DNA of 64,000 nt from Benincasa hispida (GCF_009727055.1 NC_052353.1:44956587-45020586), one strand, 5' to 3'; shown: positions 11,701 through 24,989, numbered from the stretch's first letter. The notes: generated from the sequence alone by a model not told the origin. Program-made: numbers and translations.

Positions 11701-13322
11701 TCAGTGTTGCACTTACAACCCACTTGCAAGACACCCTCTAATCAGTGGGAACCTATATTAAGTGATAAACAAAAATACAAAGCTAAGTAATACGATTTTA
11801 AGCATTCCAAGGCCTAATGTAGGTTTAGACAAAGAACATAGGCGTGCATTTAAGAAGTTAGAAAACTTTTTAAAAATAGCTAAAAATTCATGATTATTCA
11901 GATCAAAAAGTCATGTCATATACAAACTAAAATATAAGGAGTGAGCGTCATTAGACTTAGTCATCATAACGTACCCACTTAACATGAACTAGTACAAAAC
12001 AAAGTAGCTCGAGCTCAGATGCTTAAGAGCTCCAGCCAAAAAACACAGATATTACCTCACCCTCAACTTAAGAGTCTAACATTATCCCCAATGTGCTAAT
12101 GAAAATAAAACAAGGCGACAAAATGAAAAAAGGGAGAACATATAAAACTTTCTTGAATTTGGCACACGGATGACGGTAAGGAGAAGCTCCGGGCTTCATA
12201 TGATTTTCCTTCCCTATCTAGGCAAGGAAGGCCTACAATAGGAAAAATAAAAAGCTAAACTACAAAGAATAAAAGAAAAGAAAGCAGGTAAAAGATTTTG
12301 ACTGCTTCTAGAAAACGCAAATTTGTAACGTTGTTTGCTCGACATTGTTTTCCTATCAAAGTTTAAAATGGAGAATGTAATAAACTTCGAAGGAAGTGTT
12401 CAACCCTTCCATGCGATCAATGTTTTCATTTGAACAAGATCTAAATGAAACATCCTTAACTTACTTTCGGTTGCTAGAAAGTGCATCAAAGAAATCAAAG
12501 TATAAAGAATTTTCAATGTGTTTTGAATATACACAAGAAGGCAAAATTGTGGAATATAAATTTTTCTTTTGAAAAAGAACTGTGGGAATCTTAGTTTTGT
12601 TAGCGGTTAAATGGACTCAATTTTGCAAGTTTCTTAACTTTTCTTAACGTTTTTAAGGTCTAGGACAGTGATTCCGGCATTCCGAAGATTGGTTAAAAAA
12701 ATTATGGGTTAAAAAAGAGGGCTAAAACGAATTGGAAAAAATTGAAATTTTTTGAAAATTTGCTATTTCTGCATAATCTAAAAGCTAAAGCTATATTTGT
12801 AATTTTTCCTAAATGATTTGCCACCCATTATATTTTTCTTCCAAAACCGAGATCAAATTATGGAAATTCGACCAACATAAATTTTGGAAATCTTGGTCTG
12901 GTAATGATTAGCATAAATGTATAATAATTCAATGCTCTTTAAGAGAGAGAAATTTATTTGTCAATTTGTCAAATTGAACATTAATTCACTTGACCTTATG
13001 ACATCTATAAATGGACTTAAAAAATATGTTATTGAAATCTATGACACTCTTATTTTACTAAAAAAAACAAATAATCAAAGTTATTGTATTGAAATAAATC
13101 AATAAATAATAATGTATTCATATTATTCATCAATGCTTTTGTCTTTCAATGCGCCAAATTAGTAAACTTAAAATAAATAAATAAATTATAAACATATTTT
13201 CAATCTATTACTTCAATCGTTTATTAACATTTTGTTACATGTAGGATCGGGAGATCGAACTTTTTGACCTCGAGATGCTAGTATGAGCACCAATGGCTAG
13301 CTTTTATATAACTCTTGAAGAT
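8707..13322. other. unassigned AT-rich DNA, no gene (copy A)
   Basis: I see no credible coding region. A short AG microsatellite lies near 9207-9216. The block at about 10400-12080 is less AT-rich and looks like old retroelement DNA: on the minus strand CACATTGGGGATAATGTTAG, then TTAAGTTGAGGGTGAGG near 12060-12030, resembles the post-pol region of many plant gypsy elements. This is inference from style only. Confidence 0.5.
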
Positions 13323-13691
13323 GGCGTTTGGACGTGCTAAGTTGTGTTATTATAATTAGTGGGTTAGTAAGTTGGTTATTTACAAGTTTTATTGCTAGTA
13401 TGAGCGCAAATGACTAGCTTTTGTTTGAGTTATAATAGTTTTTTTGGGGGTAAAGTATTTTTTTATTTAGGTAGAAAATAGTAAACACTAAGCAAAAAGA
13501 AGAGAGAGGGTAAGCCAGAAATAGGTAAATAATATAGCAAATAATAACACTGAAGCAATGGTATTTTGAAATAGTTTACTATACTTATTGGTTATAATAG
13601 TTATACATACAACTAATATATTTGGAATCCCAAATATGGAGTGGGCTATATAACCCCACTTCCAATTAACTCTAGTCGGCTGCCCCAAATG
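13323..13691. mobile_element. MITE-like element, GGCGTTTGG termini (copy A)
   Basis: About 370 bp starting GGCGTTTGGACGTGCTAAG and ending with the rough inverse CTAGTCGGCTGCCCCAAAT. An inner palindrome GAGTGGGCTATA/TAACCCCACTT lies near the right end. Flanks CTTGAAGAT and CTTAAAAAGAT resemble a decayed 8-bp target duplication, which would suggest hAT. Confidence 0.5.
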
Positions 13692-14079
13692 CTTAAAAAG
13701 ATTACTATTTTATAATAAGGCTTGACAAGAGAAACAACCAAATTTAAAGGTTCATTTGAATAAATGGTTAAAAAAGTTTCAAAAATATAAAAAATTAGCA
13801 AAATGAATTAGTATAATAGAAAATACTAATTTAGTAAATGACAAAACTACTCTAAAAAAACAAAATTAAGTACAAACGAAAATGCAAAGATTACCACTAC
13901 TTTCAAAACACATGAATTACCCAAATAACACCCAACCTACCTAGATATTCTGAACCACAATACACAGTATCTAAACAATGCCAAAAACAAAAATTAAAAA
14001 GATCACCCAATTATGGTCCTTAATGCTTCCAACTAACCTATATAACGCATGTATGCGGAAGAAGATGACGAGTAGTCGA

Positions 14080-16357
14080 TTGGGGGGTCATTAGAAACTT
14101 ATGGATGTATACACAATGAACTTCCTCTAAGGTGAGAAAGAGCAAAGTCGATTTTACAGTAAAGTTGTTTGTTGGCAAGGGGAATATGTGAAGGGGGAAT
14201 TCCGCTTCGTGACAATGTGTGTTTGAGGTTTGATGCCCTAAATCTCGTAGGGTCAATTAGTTGTAAACACTTGTATGAACAAACATTTCTGTGATTTTAT
14301 ATGATATTTTATTCACAAGTTGATTGTGCTTTAAGGAATAACCTAAATGGTCTGTAGTATTATGGATAAGAGTAGGTACCATATTCCTAGTGTCACAACG
14401 AGTATGGCCCGCTTTGTAGGTTTTACAAATGTTGTAAAGTGCTACAAATGATTGATTCTGATCATTCATGTATTAAACATGTAGCGGAGATATTCTATAC
14501 AAAGAAGTTATGTATAAGACCGGAACAACAAAATGTTTAGTCTAGTTAAATAATGTCGTTCATAATTAGACTTTCATTTCACTAGGTATGACCATAGTAA
14601 CATGACCTTAATCTTGAGTGTGTTGTGAACTTCTGCTATAAAGGGCGATCCATTATTTGCATGGGTGAGATGCCAGATCGCCGACCTCAACAAGGCCTAC
14701 CATTTTATGATTCGTTTATTGGGGAGTTAGGAAACTCAGCACACAAGATGGAATTCACTCCTTCCACGAAACAAAGCTAAGTAGATAAATTGCTCCCTTA
14801 AAGGTTGAATCCAGGGTCTTAAACATGTGGCACCACACCCTTCTTGCCTAAGAGAGATTTAGTCATATGCAGACTATGATCTATTGTTCATTAGAGGGGA
14901 TCAGTGGGTACTTAAGGAGTTAGATGTAACTAAGGGGCAAACGGTAATTTGATAGCTGTACTTACGAGCAATTTGTGAGGGTCTCTACTTGTTGAGTTAA
15001 TATTCAATGGACATCAGAAAATATCTGTAGTGCGAAGAGTTATAGTTGTCGGTCTTTAGTGGAGTGTCAGCAGTTAATGGATTGGTGGATAATGTGATTA
15101 AAGAGTTTTAATCAGTTTATTCACGTACGGTGGAGCTTCAAGCTACAGGGTCCATAATTGTCCCTTTGGTAGCTCAATGGTAATTTTAAGTTTTTTAGTT
15201 AATTTGAAATGTTCAAATAAAGAGAGAATTTGTTATATATAATTAATTAAATTAATTCAATTATATATGTATAATTGACAATAATGATATTTTGATACAT
15301 ATATTGTTTGAATTGGAAGGAAAAACTAATATATTGAATATCAGAAATTCAAATATAATTTCTATGATTAGATTTCGGATAGTTATTAAATTTAATATAA
15401 ATATGGATTTATATTAAAATGCAATAAAATAGAGACAAAAGAACTATGGTTTATATATTGTACGTGATGTAATATTAAAATTATTAGGTGATGAATATAA
15501 TATGATAAGTTAGTTATCAATATAATTTATATTTATTAATTATTCGATAATATAGATTTTTTTCTCCATAACCACCCTTAGTGGATAGTTATTTAGTTTA
15601 TGTGAAAAAATTTGAGGATTAAAATGAATGTTGATTTTAAAATTTCAAAATATAGACACGATTAGCAATTCGAGTAAGAAAGTCTTACTTATATGATCAG
15701 TTAAGAGACTAAACGATTGAGTTAAATTGTCTTACTGTGAAGACTTCATCATCTACACGATTATTTTCCTCCTCCACCAACAAACCTTTCCCTCCAACCA
15801 AAATAAGCTAGGAGCCCACCACTTTCTGGATTCTCATACCGAGAATACTAAGGTATCCCAAGTGGTTGTGTCCGAATTGGTTCGACATCGAAGTTGCTAC
15901 TTGCTGCTTCTTTGAGGGAGTTTGTGATTTGTCGCTGCTCCATGAACAATTTGATCGATGAGATTTACTTGAAGAAGTTCTTCAAAAGGTATTTAATCTC
16001 TTATTCTTTGTTTTTATTTTTAGAAGCATGTTGTAATTTAAATCTTTATGCACAATCTGTTCTGTTATGGACTGTAAATGTATGACTGGACGATCCGCTT
16101 GCGCTCAAAGGTTCTCTGTAACAGAGTTCCTTCAATGTGACAATAAACAAGTTATGATTGCATTTTTGACATCAAACCAGTTGTAGGGAGTCTCATCACC
16201 TCTTCATTCCATGTGACCATTTTGGCTCATTGGATTTGAAAGTCAACTTTAAAACACATCTCCCAGAACTCATGGTTGAAAATGATGTTCAAAGTAGAAA
16301 CAAAATGCCAGAAACATTTGTGCAATAGCGAAAAATAAGGCCGAACCTTGTGAGCAT
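14080..16357 (-). pseudogene. IRK/PXC2-like: 5' fragment of an LRR receptor kinase, split by a solo LTR (copy A)
   Basis: Minus strand, in two pieces: 16357-16135 and 14219-about 14080. The first holds an ATG and signal-peptide-like start, then words matching VLGLIVFK, MSKxVTWNEDDETPxNW and VKCN, the N-terminal cap (LRRNT) of the IRK/PXC2 group of LRR receptor kinases. The second holds LEFLHIF, SLANNNFTGKI and ALSHLRGSSL, the start of the LRR array. About 20 codons (the usual NRVxELxLDGFSLSG segment) are missing and the frame is broken. No kinase domain follows. Exon reading is clearer in copy B. It appears to be only the first 110-120 codons of a gene of about 960. Confidence 0.75.
14220..16134 (+). 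mobile_element. solo LTR of the copia family (copy A)
   Basis: Begins TGTTTGAGGTTTGATGCCCT and ends GAGTTCCTTCA (1915 bp). Perfect target duplications ATGTG flank it at 14215-14219 and 16135-16139. It matches the LTRs of copia elements 1 and 2 throughout (TAACCTAAATGGTCTGTAG, the CCCGCTTTGTAG block, CCATAGGTAACATGACC-like block). No internal region is present. Confidence 0.92.
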
Positions 16358-17350
16358 GGTTGTTTAAAAAACTAGCCAAGATGATGAAATTAAAAAAGAG
16401 TTGCTAACCAACAACCGAAGAGTGGAGATTTGCAAAGAGAGAGAAAATTGAAATTTTGTGGCGGCTAAGGAAGAAGATGAAGATGAAGATTAGGGTTTTT
16501 TTTTATTCTTCTTTATAAACTAATTAATAAGAAGAAGAGAATAGAATAGTAATAATAAATTTATTATTAATATAAACGAAATATATTATATACACACCCA
16601 ACAGTTTCAAACATTTAAAATTTTGAGTCCCAGTTATATGTTTCTTTTTAGGTTCAACCGGTCATTTTTACATGTTTATATATGAAAAATTGGAAACATT
16701 GAAAATATTAATTTGAAAAAAAGAATAAAATCAATTTGATAATAATTAGTATAAAAATAATTAAAAATATATATTTAAATACAATTGAATTTTTAACAAA
16801 ACATATAAACAAATTCAAAAAGTTAGTTGGAATAAAATAAAATTTTTGATAATTAAAAAAATAAATGTGAATATAAATTGGAGAGAAAAAAATAGTAAGT
16901 TTTTTTTTTTATCCGATAAAAAAGTGATTAAGTAGTTACTAAAACTAATAAAAAAATATAATGCAAATATAATTCGGGAGCGAGAAAATTAGGAAAGAGA
17001 TTGTTTATTTACAACTTACATCCTGTATTCATAATAATATAAGCATTTTTAATAAGCTCAACAATTACATTTTATTTATAAGTTCTCTCAATCACAAAAC
17101 CTATGACTAACTCGTTGTAGAGGCATAGCAAAACAACCAGATTGAAAAAGTGAATACTTATTTATTTGTCAAAAAAAAAATATGATATAATTAATATAAT
17201 AAGATGATAAGAATAAAAGTAATTAAAAAATATAAAAAACTATCAAATTTAAGTGAAATTAACAGTTTATTAGATTGATGAATATATATAAATTTCTGTA
17301 AAATCCTATTAAAAAAATTAATCCAAAATTTAGAATCAATAAAAATGAAA
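16358..17350. other. AT-rich DNA without genes (copy A)
   Basis: Upstream flank of the receptor-kinase fragment. It contains short A/T runs and GAA-type repeats near 16465-16540. No coding signal seen. It ends at the tandem junction. Confidence 0.6.
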
Positions 17351-17363
17351 TCTCTTCTCTTTA
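17351..17363. other. junction between the tandem copies
   Basis: About 13 bases (ATCTCTTCTCTTT) between the end of copy A (AAAAATGAA) and the start of copy B (AGCAGTGTTTC) match neither corresponding flank. This looks like filler at an end-joining event or an assembly join. Confidence 0.7.
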
Positions 17364-17965
17364 GCAGTGTTTCTAGAGATAGGAATAATCTTATATCAAC
17401 CATGTTTATATGATTACCTTGTCTTATGAGTGCATCATTCATCATTTAGGCATACTTATAAGGCCTATCGACACTATCGCATATACATCGCATGCGTCTT
17501 TGTCAAGTGTGTGTACTATAATCACATAGCTTGCGCTGGCTGGGGTTACCCTTGCGATCAAGCTTAGGGATGCGGTGAAGTCATCCCCGCCATTCTATCT
17601 ATTTTCTCATGCATTTTATTACGCGTTAACAGTTGCCGTATCTCTACCTCTCACAATCATACTTCCACTGTTTAATTTGTTAGTTAAGAGTAGGAGTAGC
17701 GCATAACCTTTAACTTCAATATTTTTTTATTCTTCGCTGCAAACACATTACCTCATAACATTTAGCTACAAGTTCCTGAGTTCGACCTTAGATCACTCGG
17801 TAAACTTACGATCTCATTATACTTGGCGAGAGAGCAAGAAAACTTGTGGCAGGAACACATGGTCATCAAACGCATATTGCATATTCCTTAGTCCAACGCA
17901 TGACCTGTGATGCATAGAGAGCGAACAATGAACGCATATTTAGTTACTCTATTTTCCACCCATCA
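17364..17965 (+). mobile_element. truncated solo LTR of the TGAT...CATCA family (copy B)
   Basis: The tail of the element at 5325-6921, cut on the left by the tandem junction. It ends CCCATCA followed by the same target-duplication half TCAAT (17966-17970). Confidence 0.9.
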
Positions 17966-17970
17966 TCAAT

Positions 17971-18901
17971 CAAGAAATCCTGATTAGGAGTCATGTGAAA
18001 CGTGCACCCTGAATCCATAATCCAAGCATTCTGAATATCCCTACTGGAGACAATCAAGACCTCTGCTGAATCATACCCATCAGTAACATTTGTTGCATTA
18101 GATTCCTCTGCAAGCTTGTTATTTGATGCTTCCTTGCTCTTATTCTAAAGGTAATTTTTCTTAAAGTGTCCTTCTTTATGACATAGGAAATACTTTTTGA
18201 CTTTCCCCTTTGATTTTGACTTGGATCTCGACTCTTTTCCTTTTTCGTTATTTTTTTCACTTCTGCCTCTGGCCATGAGTAACTTTTCATCCTTGCATTC
18301 TTTTTTAATCTCAAGGTTTCTCGTTCTCAAGGCATCCAACACTATATCCACTGACAATGAATCCCGTCCATATTTAATAGTTGCCTTAACTTCTCGATAC
18401 GATTCAGGCAATGCATTCAAAAGAATATCTGCTTTATTTTCATCTGACATCTTCTCATTGATGTTATTGAGATCAATTATAATCTTCTGGAATTCATCCA
18501 AGATCTCTTCTAAGCCTTTACTAGAGTCCATCTTATATCCAAAAAATTTCTATTTTAGATATAATTTATTTGGCAAGGACTTAGTCAAATAAAGACTTTC
18601 TGATTTCTTCCATAACTCCGCTTATCGTCGAATAGGTCATCTCACCCATATCCCTTTTTTCAACTTCTATAATTGTTGGCAGAATGTCATTTTCCGTCTA
18701 AGATTTTGGCTACCTTTTGTTGTACCAAAATAGCTCTAATCTTTTTCCTGCATAACCCGAAATCACCTTTCCCATCAAATTTAACAACTTCGAACTATGT
18801 AGACAACGGAGTCATCTGTCAAAATTAATCCCAACAAAAAATTATCCTAAACAACGAATATACGCGCACACTACCACACACCACTCTTTGGATCGAATGG
18901 A
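17971..18901 (-). pseudogene. Tork-type copia gag (copy B)
   Basis: The better-preserved version of the gag at 6927-7855: 128 codons are open on the minus strand at 18531-18145, from MDSSKGLEEILDEFQKI through LLNALPESYREVKATIK and a basic KSKSKGKVKK stretch to the zinc knuckle. The knuckle again has Tyr for the first and last Cys, so that damage predates the duplication, while the frameshifts of copy A do not. Protease-side remnants occupy the part near 17971. Confidence 0.88.
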
Positions 18902-18913
18902 GCTCTGGTACCA
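18902..18913 (-). other. primer binding site, initiator Met-tRNA type (copy B)
   Basis: Same TGGTACCAGAGC (minus strand) as in copy A, next to the LTR end at 18916. Confidence 0.88.
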
Positions 18914-18915
18914 CT

Positions 18916-19426
18916 TGTGAGAGTTTTGAACCTAACTTAGATGGCCAAACAAAACGCACAAAAAATCAGCCGAATAAATTGAAAGCAATAAAGAACGAAC
19001 ATCAAGAAATATAGTAGTTCGACCAATTTGGTCTATATACACTTTGAGAACCAACTTGAATCAATTTTATTAGAAGCGATGAGGAATTTATAATTACAGA
19101 TAATCAATAATAATCATTAATTTGTAATTTTGATACCCATTGATATCGAGAGATCCGCACACGACGTCCCTCGCCAGACGCAAACACTCACCGCCGCACG
19201 AGTTAACCAGATGCCTCTCTCTCTCATGGTGGTCTGTTTGTGTCTTCCACAAAAAAAAGGGCTGCTCCCCTTTTTTCCTTAAGGTTCACAATTTTCAGCC
19301 CTAAAGAATAGAAGATGGGTTTATTTACAAAATTGTCATTTACCCATAATTAAAAGAATGTCACTAGACCTTTAATTTCACCAAAAAATCAATAAGGCCC
19401 ACTTAAATACCTTGTTATTTTCTACA
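18916..19426 (-). mobile_element. 5' LTR of the Tork-type copia element (copy B)
   Basis: Near-identical to 7870-8381 and ending TTTTCTACA at 19426. One T of the TGTTGAGAG terminus is missing. Confidence 0.75.
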
Positions 19427-19443
19427 ATTCTCATTTAATTAAA

Positions 19444-19750
19444 GATCCTGTTTGGTAATCATTTGGTTTTTTATTTTTATTTTTTTTGAAAGTTAGACCT
19501 ATATTTTATCAACATTTCTTACAATGATTTGCATCTTTTTAAAGTACAATGGTTGACTTCTTAACCAAATTCTAAAAACAAAAATAACTTTTTGAAAGTT
19601 ACTTTTTTTTATTCTCGAAATTTGACTTGATTGTTTAAACAATTAGTAAAAAGTAGATAACAAAGGAAGAAATTTAGAAGTTGAAGTAGTATCCATACAC
19701 TTAATTTTCAAAAACAAAAACAAAAAACAAAATAGTTACCAAACCGGACC
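19444..19750. mobile_element. MITE-like element, GATCCTGTTTGGTAA termini (copy B)
   Basis: Second copy of 8399-8706 with the same inverted ends and a few one-base changes. Confidence 0.65.
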
Positions 19751-22700
19751 TAAATAAAAATGTATCGAGAAGGTCACACACTTGCGATCTCAGGGGCAAC
19801 AATATCCTTCTTCACAAAATAATCATCATTCCTAATAAACACAAAGATAACCCTTAAATATGCACAGTGGAACACAAAAGGCAACCCTAACAAAACATTT
19901 TGAGCCCCTCAAACAAGGAAACAAAATCGAAGAAATAAATTATGATAAAATCTTGTCGATAAGGAAACTACCAATATATAAAAATAACATGTTGAAGAGA
20001 ACAACAAACTGTCTGAAGCTTTACATATTGAGACATTCCAAATGACACCCACTAAATAAAGTCGACACAACTTAGATCAAACAAAAGCCAACGTCCAACA
20101 AATATTGGCAAGTAAAAAGCTCTAACACTTCTTAATGCTTAAATAAGTGTATTTGCTAATATAAACATAACCCAACTAGAGGCTAAGGTTCAATATAATC
20201 CTTCCATCTTACCTATTGTCAAAATAAAAACAAATTAAAAAAAGAAGAGAGAGAGAGAGGTGAACGTACGGTAGTAAATGGACAATGTTACAATAATATA
20301 TTTAATTTTTTGTTTAATTTGTGTTTTCTACTATCTAGATTTGTTTTAGGGATATTTATAGTATTGGGTATTTCAATTTTTAATTAAATTGAAAAAAGTG
20401 GAGAGAAAGGGGAGAATTTTGTAAGTTGAACTCTAAGAATTAATTAGAAGATTGTAATGTGATTTTATCAAAAATCCTATAAGGAGATCTAGGCTCCGTT
20501 GAATGAGCCTATGAGTCTGTTATTTATGTATTTTCAATTTTTTTTATTCCAATGTTGTGATGTGAGGGGAGATGTTCACGTGGGGAGAGAGGAGATTATT
20601 TTATTATTCTTTGTTACATTGCTTATTAAAAAAAATTATAAAAATAAATAGATGTATAGCAAAGAGAATATAAAATATAAAATAATTAATATTGATGTGG
20701 GAGAAAGTTATCAAAGCTTTCTACCAATCAAATAATATTTATTTTCACGATCCAAGTAGTTTTAGTGGTAAGATCGAGTCGAAAAATAAAAAATATTCAA
20801 AGAGAGATACAAGAGATTACCTTCACCCATTTAGAGTTTGTTGGACTTTCTATGGATTAATTCATTGATTTATCATGCATAGTTCATGGGTTATCTAATT
20901 ATCAAGCCTAATTGAATGTTTGAAAAACCCAAACAAACTCCCTAAGGAAAAGCCAATACGGATATTGATTCCTAAATTAACTAAATATTGTCATACAAGC
21001 CTGTTCATTTAGCTAATCGTAGTAAGCACTTGGATTGATTAGAACATTAGAGTAAGTTGGCCAAATCTTACCTAACACATTTCTATTCCCTAGGTTTTAT
21101 TATCTTTTGCTACTAGATGATCCTAGAAAAGCTAGCAATCAAAACCATAACTATAACTAAAACCTATTACTACTCAAATTAAGCATGCTATTGATACAAT
21201 TATGGATACCTACAACATACATAACGTGGGGCAGGCGAACTTACAAGTATTTACGATATAATTGTCAATTAAATCTACAAGCATGCTCATCCTAATCAAG
21301 AAATAGAAAACAAATATAAACAGAGAACTCAAGAACATTACAAGAAAAATCTCATTAAACCATAAAAAGTATCCAACAAACCTCAAAACGACGTTTGGAC
21401 CTTTAGCCATTCATCAATATATTAATCTTGGTGCCAAAACAGAAATTACAGAGCAAAACATGAAGAAATCTCTTGGGTTTCGACCATGAATGACCGAAAC
21501 TGAGCAGAATGGTCTAAAAGTCGGCTAATTTCTTCTCTCCTTTGACCTAAAATTGAAGCAAAGTATTTTTAGACAAGGCGTAGTGTTACGACGGCCAAAT
21601 ACAGTGTAATTACGCTGGCTTTTTCTTGTTGTAGCATAATGTCACAGAATTGCGACATTGAGCGTTATGCTCTTACCAGCACGAGCATCTCCTTGTCCGT
21701 CAAAGTCCATAGCATAGCTACGCTGATGGAAGCGTTGTTATGCTACCTTGATATGTTGCATTCTGCCTTTGAGCATACTGATGTAACGTAAGACTAGGGT
21801 AATTACGTTGCTTGCAGTGTGTTGCTTTTTTCTTTGAGCATAACTCTATGCTTGGTGGAGAGTAATTATGTTGGCTCTAGGGGCATTTTGGTAGTTTATC
21901 TCCTTCGAAGCCTTGATACTCAAATTAACTCCAAATTACTTCAAATTAACCCTGAATGACTCCAAATGGTCAATTCTACCTCTTGAGTGCTCAATACATA
22001 CAAAATAACATAATAAACATATAAAATCCTAGAACAATCTGGAATTAAGTAGAGCTAGATAGCACATTTTCAATGCTACCAAACACCTCCAACTTAATTC
22101 TCGAGCAAGGTAGAATAAAACACACATTCATACATATGATACACTCACTCAAATTGAGTTCCAACAGTCTCCTAGGATTTAATTTGCACTCAAACAACAA
22201 AATCAAATTATAATCAATCAAGGAAACAAAATTTAAAATTAATTCTAGACTTATTCATGCAAAGGTGAGTTTAAAGCTCTTCTGATCAAGTCCTAATCAG
22301 GCCGAAATGGTTTTAAATGACCCTCAATTTATTTTCTCCTACATTGGCTCATACACCAACCATCAAGCACCAAAACAATCAAGACGGTAATATTTCAACT
22401 AAGATGCCTGAAATTTAACTCTAAGGATCCCTAAACTTGCATTTATTTTACCTAGGGGCATTAGCTTTCACACAAGACTACAGGGAACTATACTTACTCT
22501 TTTCTCCTGACCGTCCTAACTAATCACAACATAGTAGCTCTTTCTACCTCTAGTCTTGCATAACATTACAAGTTCATTCTTCTTTTTCTTTTTCTTATGA
22601 TATATTCTTTTCAATGCAAATATATGTCAGCTATTTTTAGCAGGTATATACATCATTTTCTTTTCTTCAGTGTTGCACTACAACCCATCTTGCAAGACAC

Positions 22701-24230
22701 CCTCTAATCAGTGGGACCTATAGAAGTGATAACAAAAATACAAGCTAAGTAATACGATTTTAAGCATTCAAGGCCTAATGTAGGTAGACAAAGAACATAG
22801 GCGTGCATAAGAAGTAAGAAAACTTTTTAAAAATAGCTAAAAATCATGATTATTCAGATCAAAGATCATGTCATACAAACTAAAAATATAAGGGAGTGCG
22901 TCATAGACTAGTCATCATAACGTACCACTTAACATGAACTAGTACACAAACAAAGTAGCTCGAGCTCAGATGCTTAAGAGCTCCAGCCAAAACACAGATA
23001 TACCTCACCCTCAACTTAAAGTCTAACATTATCCCCAATGTGCTAATGAAAATAAAACAAGGGACAAAATGAAAAAAGAAACATAAAACTTTCTTGAAAT
23101 TTGGCACACTGGATGACGGTAAGAGAGCTCACGGCTTCATATGATATTCCTTCCCTTCTAGGCAAAGGAAGGGCCTACAATAGAAAAATAAAAGCTAAAC
23201 TACAAAGCAATAAAAGAAAAGAAAGCAGTAAAAGATTTGACTGCTTCTAGAAAACGCAAATTTTTAACGTTGGTTGCTCGACATTGTTTTCCTATCAAAG
23301 TTAAAATGGAGAATGTAATAAACTTCGAGAAGTGTTCAACCCTTCCATGCGATCCAATGTTTTCATTTAGAACAAGATCTAAAATGAAACATCCTAACTT
23401 CTTTACGGTTGCTAGGAAAGTGCATCAAAGAAGATCAAAGTATAAAGAATTTTCAATGTGTTTTGAATATAACACAAGGAGCAAATTGTGGAATATAAAT
23501 TTTCTTTTTGAAAAAAGAACTGTGGAATCTTAGTTTCAGCGGTTAATGGACTCAATTTTGCAAGTTCTTTAAACTTTTCTTAACGTTTTTAAGGTCGAGG
23601 ACAGTGATTCCGCATTCCGAAATGGTAAAAAAATTATGGGTAAAAAAGGGCTAAAACGAATGAAAATGAAATTTTGAAAATTTGCTATTTCTGCATAATC
23701 TAAAAAGCTAAAGCTATATTTGTAATTTTCCTAAATGATTTTGCCACCCATTATATTTTTCCTTCCAAAACCGAGATCAAATTATGGAAATTCGACCAAC
23801 ATCAAATTTTGGAAATCTTGGTGGTAAGATAGCATAAATGTATAATAATTCAATGCTCTAAGAGAGAGAAATTATTTGTCAATTGTCAAATTGAACATAA
23901 TTCAACTGACTTATGACATCTATAAATGACTAAAAAATATGTTATTGAAATCTATGACACTCTATTTTACTAAAAAAAACAAATAAATAAAAAGTTATGT
24001 ATGAAATAAATCAATAAATAATAATGTATTCACTATTATCATCAGATGCTTTTGTCTTTCATGCTCCAAATTAGTAAACTTAAAATAAATAAATAAATTA
24101 TAAACATATTTTCAATCTATACTCAATCGTTATTAACATTTTGTTTTACATGTAGGATCGGGAGATCGAACTTTTGACCTCGAGATTGCTAGTATGAGCA
24201 CAATGCTAGCTTTTATATAACTCTTGAAGA
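19751..24230. other. unassigned AT-rich DNA (copy B)
   Basis: Counterpart of 8707-13322, with an AG microsatellite near 20248-20260. Apart from the doubtful frame at 23237 nothing coding is seen. Confidence 0.5.
23237..23533 (+). CDS. doubtful 98-codon frame, unidentified
   Basis: An ATG-started frame rich in Lys, Arg and Phe (MTASRKRKFLTLV at the start, KYKEFSMCFEYNTRSK near the end). No motif, signal peptide or membrane segment is evident and I do not recognise a family. The same stretch in copy A (about 12301-12600) is broken by one-base indels. Because the copies differ by indels that may be sequencing errors, its openness here is weak evidence. It may be chance. Confidence 0.12.
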   Translation: MTASRKRKFLTLVARHCFPIKVKMENVINFEKCSTLPCDPMFSFRTRSKMKHPNFFTVARKVHQRRSKYKEFSMCFEYNTRSKLWNINFLFEKRTVES

Positions 24231-24598
24231 GGCGTTTGGAGTGCTAAGTTGGTTATTATAATTAGTGGGTTATAAGTTGGTTATTACAAGTTTTATTGCT
24301 AGTATGAGCGCAATGCTAGCTTTTAGTTTGAGTTATAATAGTTTTATTTGGGGTGTAAAGTATTTTTTATTTAGGTAGAAAATAGTAAACACTATAGCAA
24401 AAAAGAGAGAGAGGGTAAGCCAGAAATAGTAAATAATATAGCAAATAATAAACACTGAAGCAAATATGGTATTGAAATAGTATTACTATACTTTATTGGT
24501 TATAAATAGTTATACATACAACTAATATATTTGGAATCCCAAATATGGAGTGGGCTATAATAACCCACTCCATAACTCTAGTCGGTGCCCCAAATGGC
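24231..24598. mobile_element. MITE-like element, GGCGTTTGG termini (copy B)
   Basis: Second copy of 13323-13691. Here the right end is cleaner: the perfect inner palindrome GGAGTGGGCTATAATAACCCACTCC is cut short only by its centre, followed by GTGCCCCAAATGGCC, the inverse of the left end. Confidence 0.5.
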
Positions 24599-24989
24599 CT
24601 TTAAGATACTATTTTTATATAAGGCTGACAAGAGAAACAACAAATTTTAAAGTTTCATTTGATAAAATGGTAAAAAAGTTTCAAAAATATAAAAATAGCA
24701 AAATGAATTTATATAATAGAAAATACTAATTAGTAAATGACAAAACTACTCTAAAAAAACAAAATTAAGTACAAACGAAAATGCAAAGATACACTACTTC
24801 AAAAACAACATGAATACCACAAATACACCCTACCTAGATATTCTAGAACCACAAATACACAGTATCTAAACAATCCAAAAACAAAATTAAAAATCACCCA
24901 ATATGGTCCTTAATGCTTCCAACTACCTATATAACGCATGTATGCGAGAGAAGATGACGAGTAGTCGATGGGGGTCATTAGAAACTTAT

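Larger units (their letters stand above)
6098..17350. repeat. tandem copy A of an 11-kb unit
   Basis: From AGCAGTGTTTCTAGAGATAG (about 6097) to AATAAAAATGAA (about 17349) the sequence is repeated, in the same order and orientation, from 17364 to about 28195. Both copies contain the solo-LTR tail, copia gag, PBS, LTR, two MITEs, the receptor-kinase fragment and its solo LTR. Differences are mainly one-base indels. A 228-bp block of copy A (6189-6416) is absent from copy B. Confidence 0.95.

Noticed and set aside
13240..13320. tRNA-like words (GGGAGATCGAACTTTTGACCTC) and a similar word near 30087
   Set aside because: They resemble the T-arm box of a tRNA-derived repeat, but no cloverleaf or A-box at proper spacing was found.
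18197..18592. 131-codon plus-strand frame opposite gag copy B
   Set aside because: Complementary to the real gag frame with its zinc knuckle and Tork words on the minus strand.
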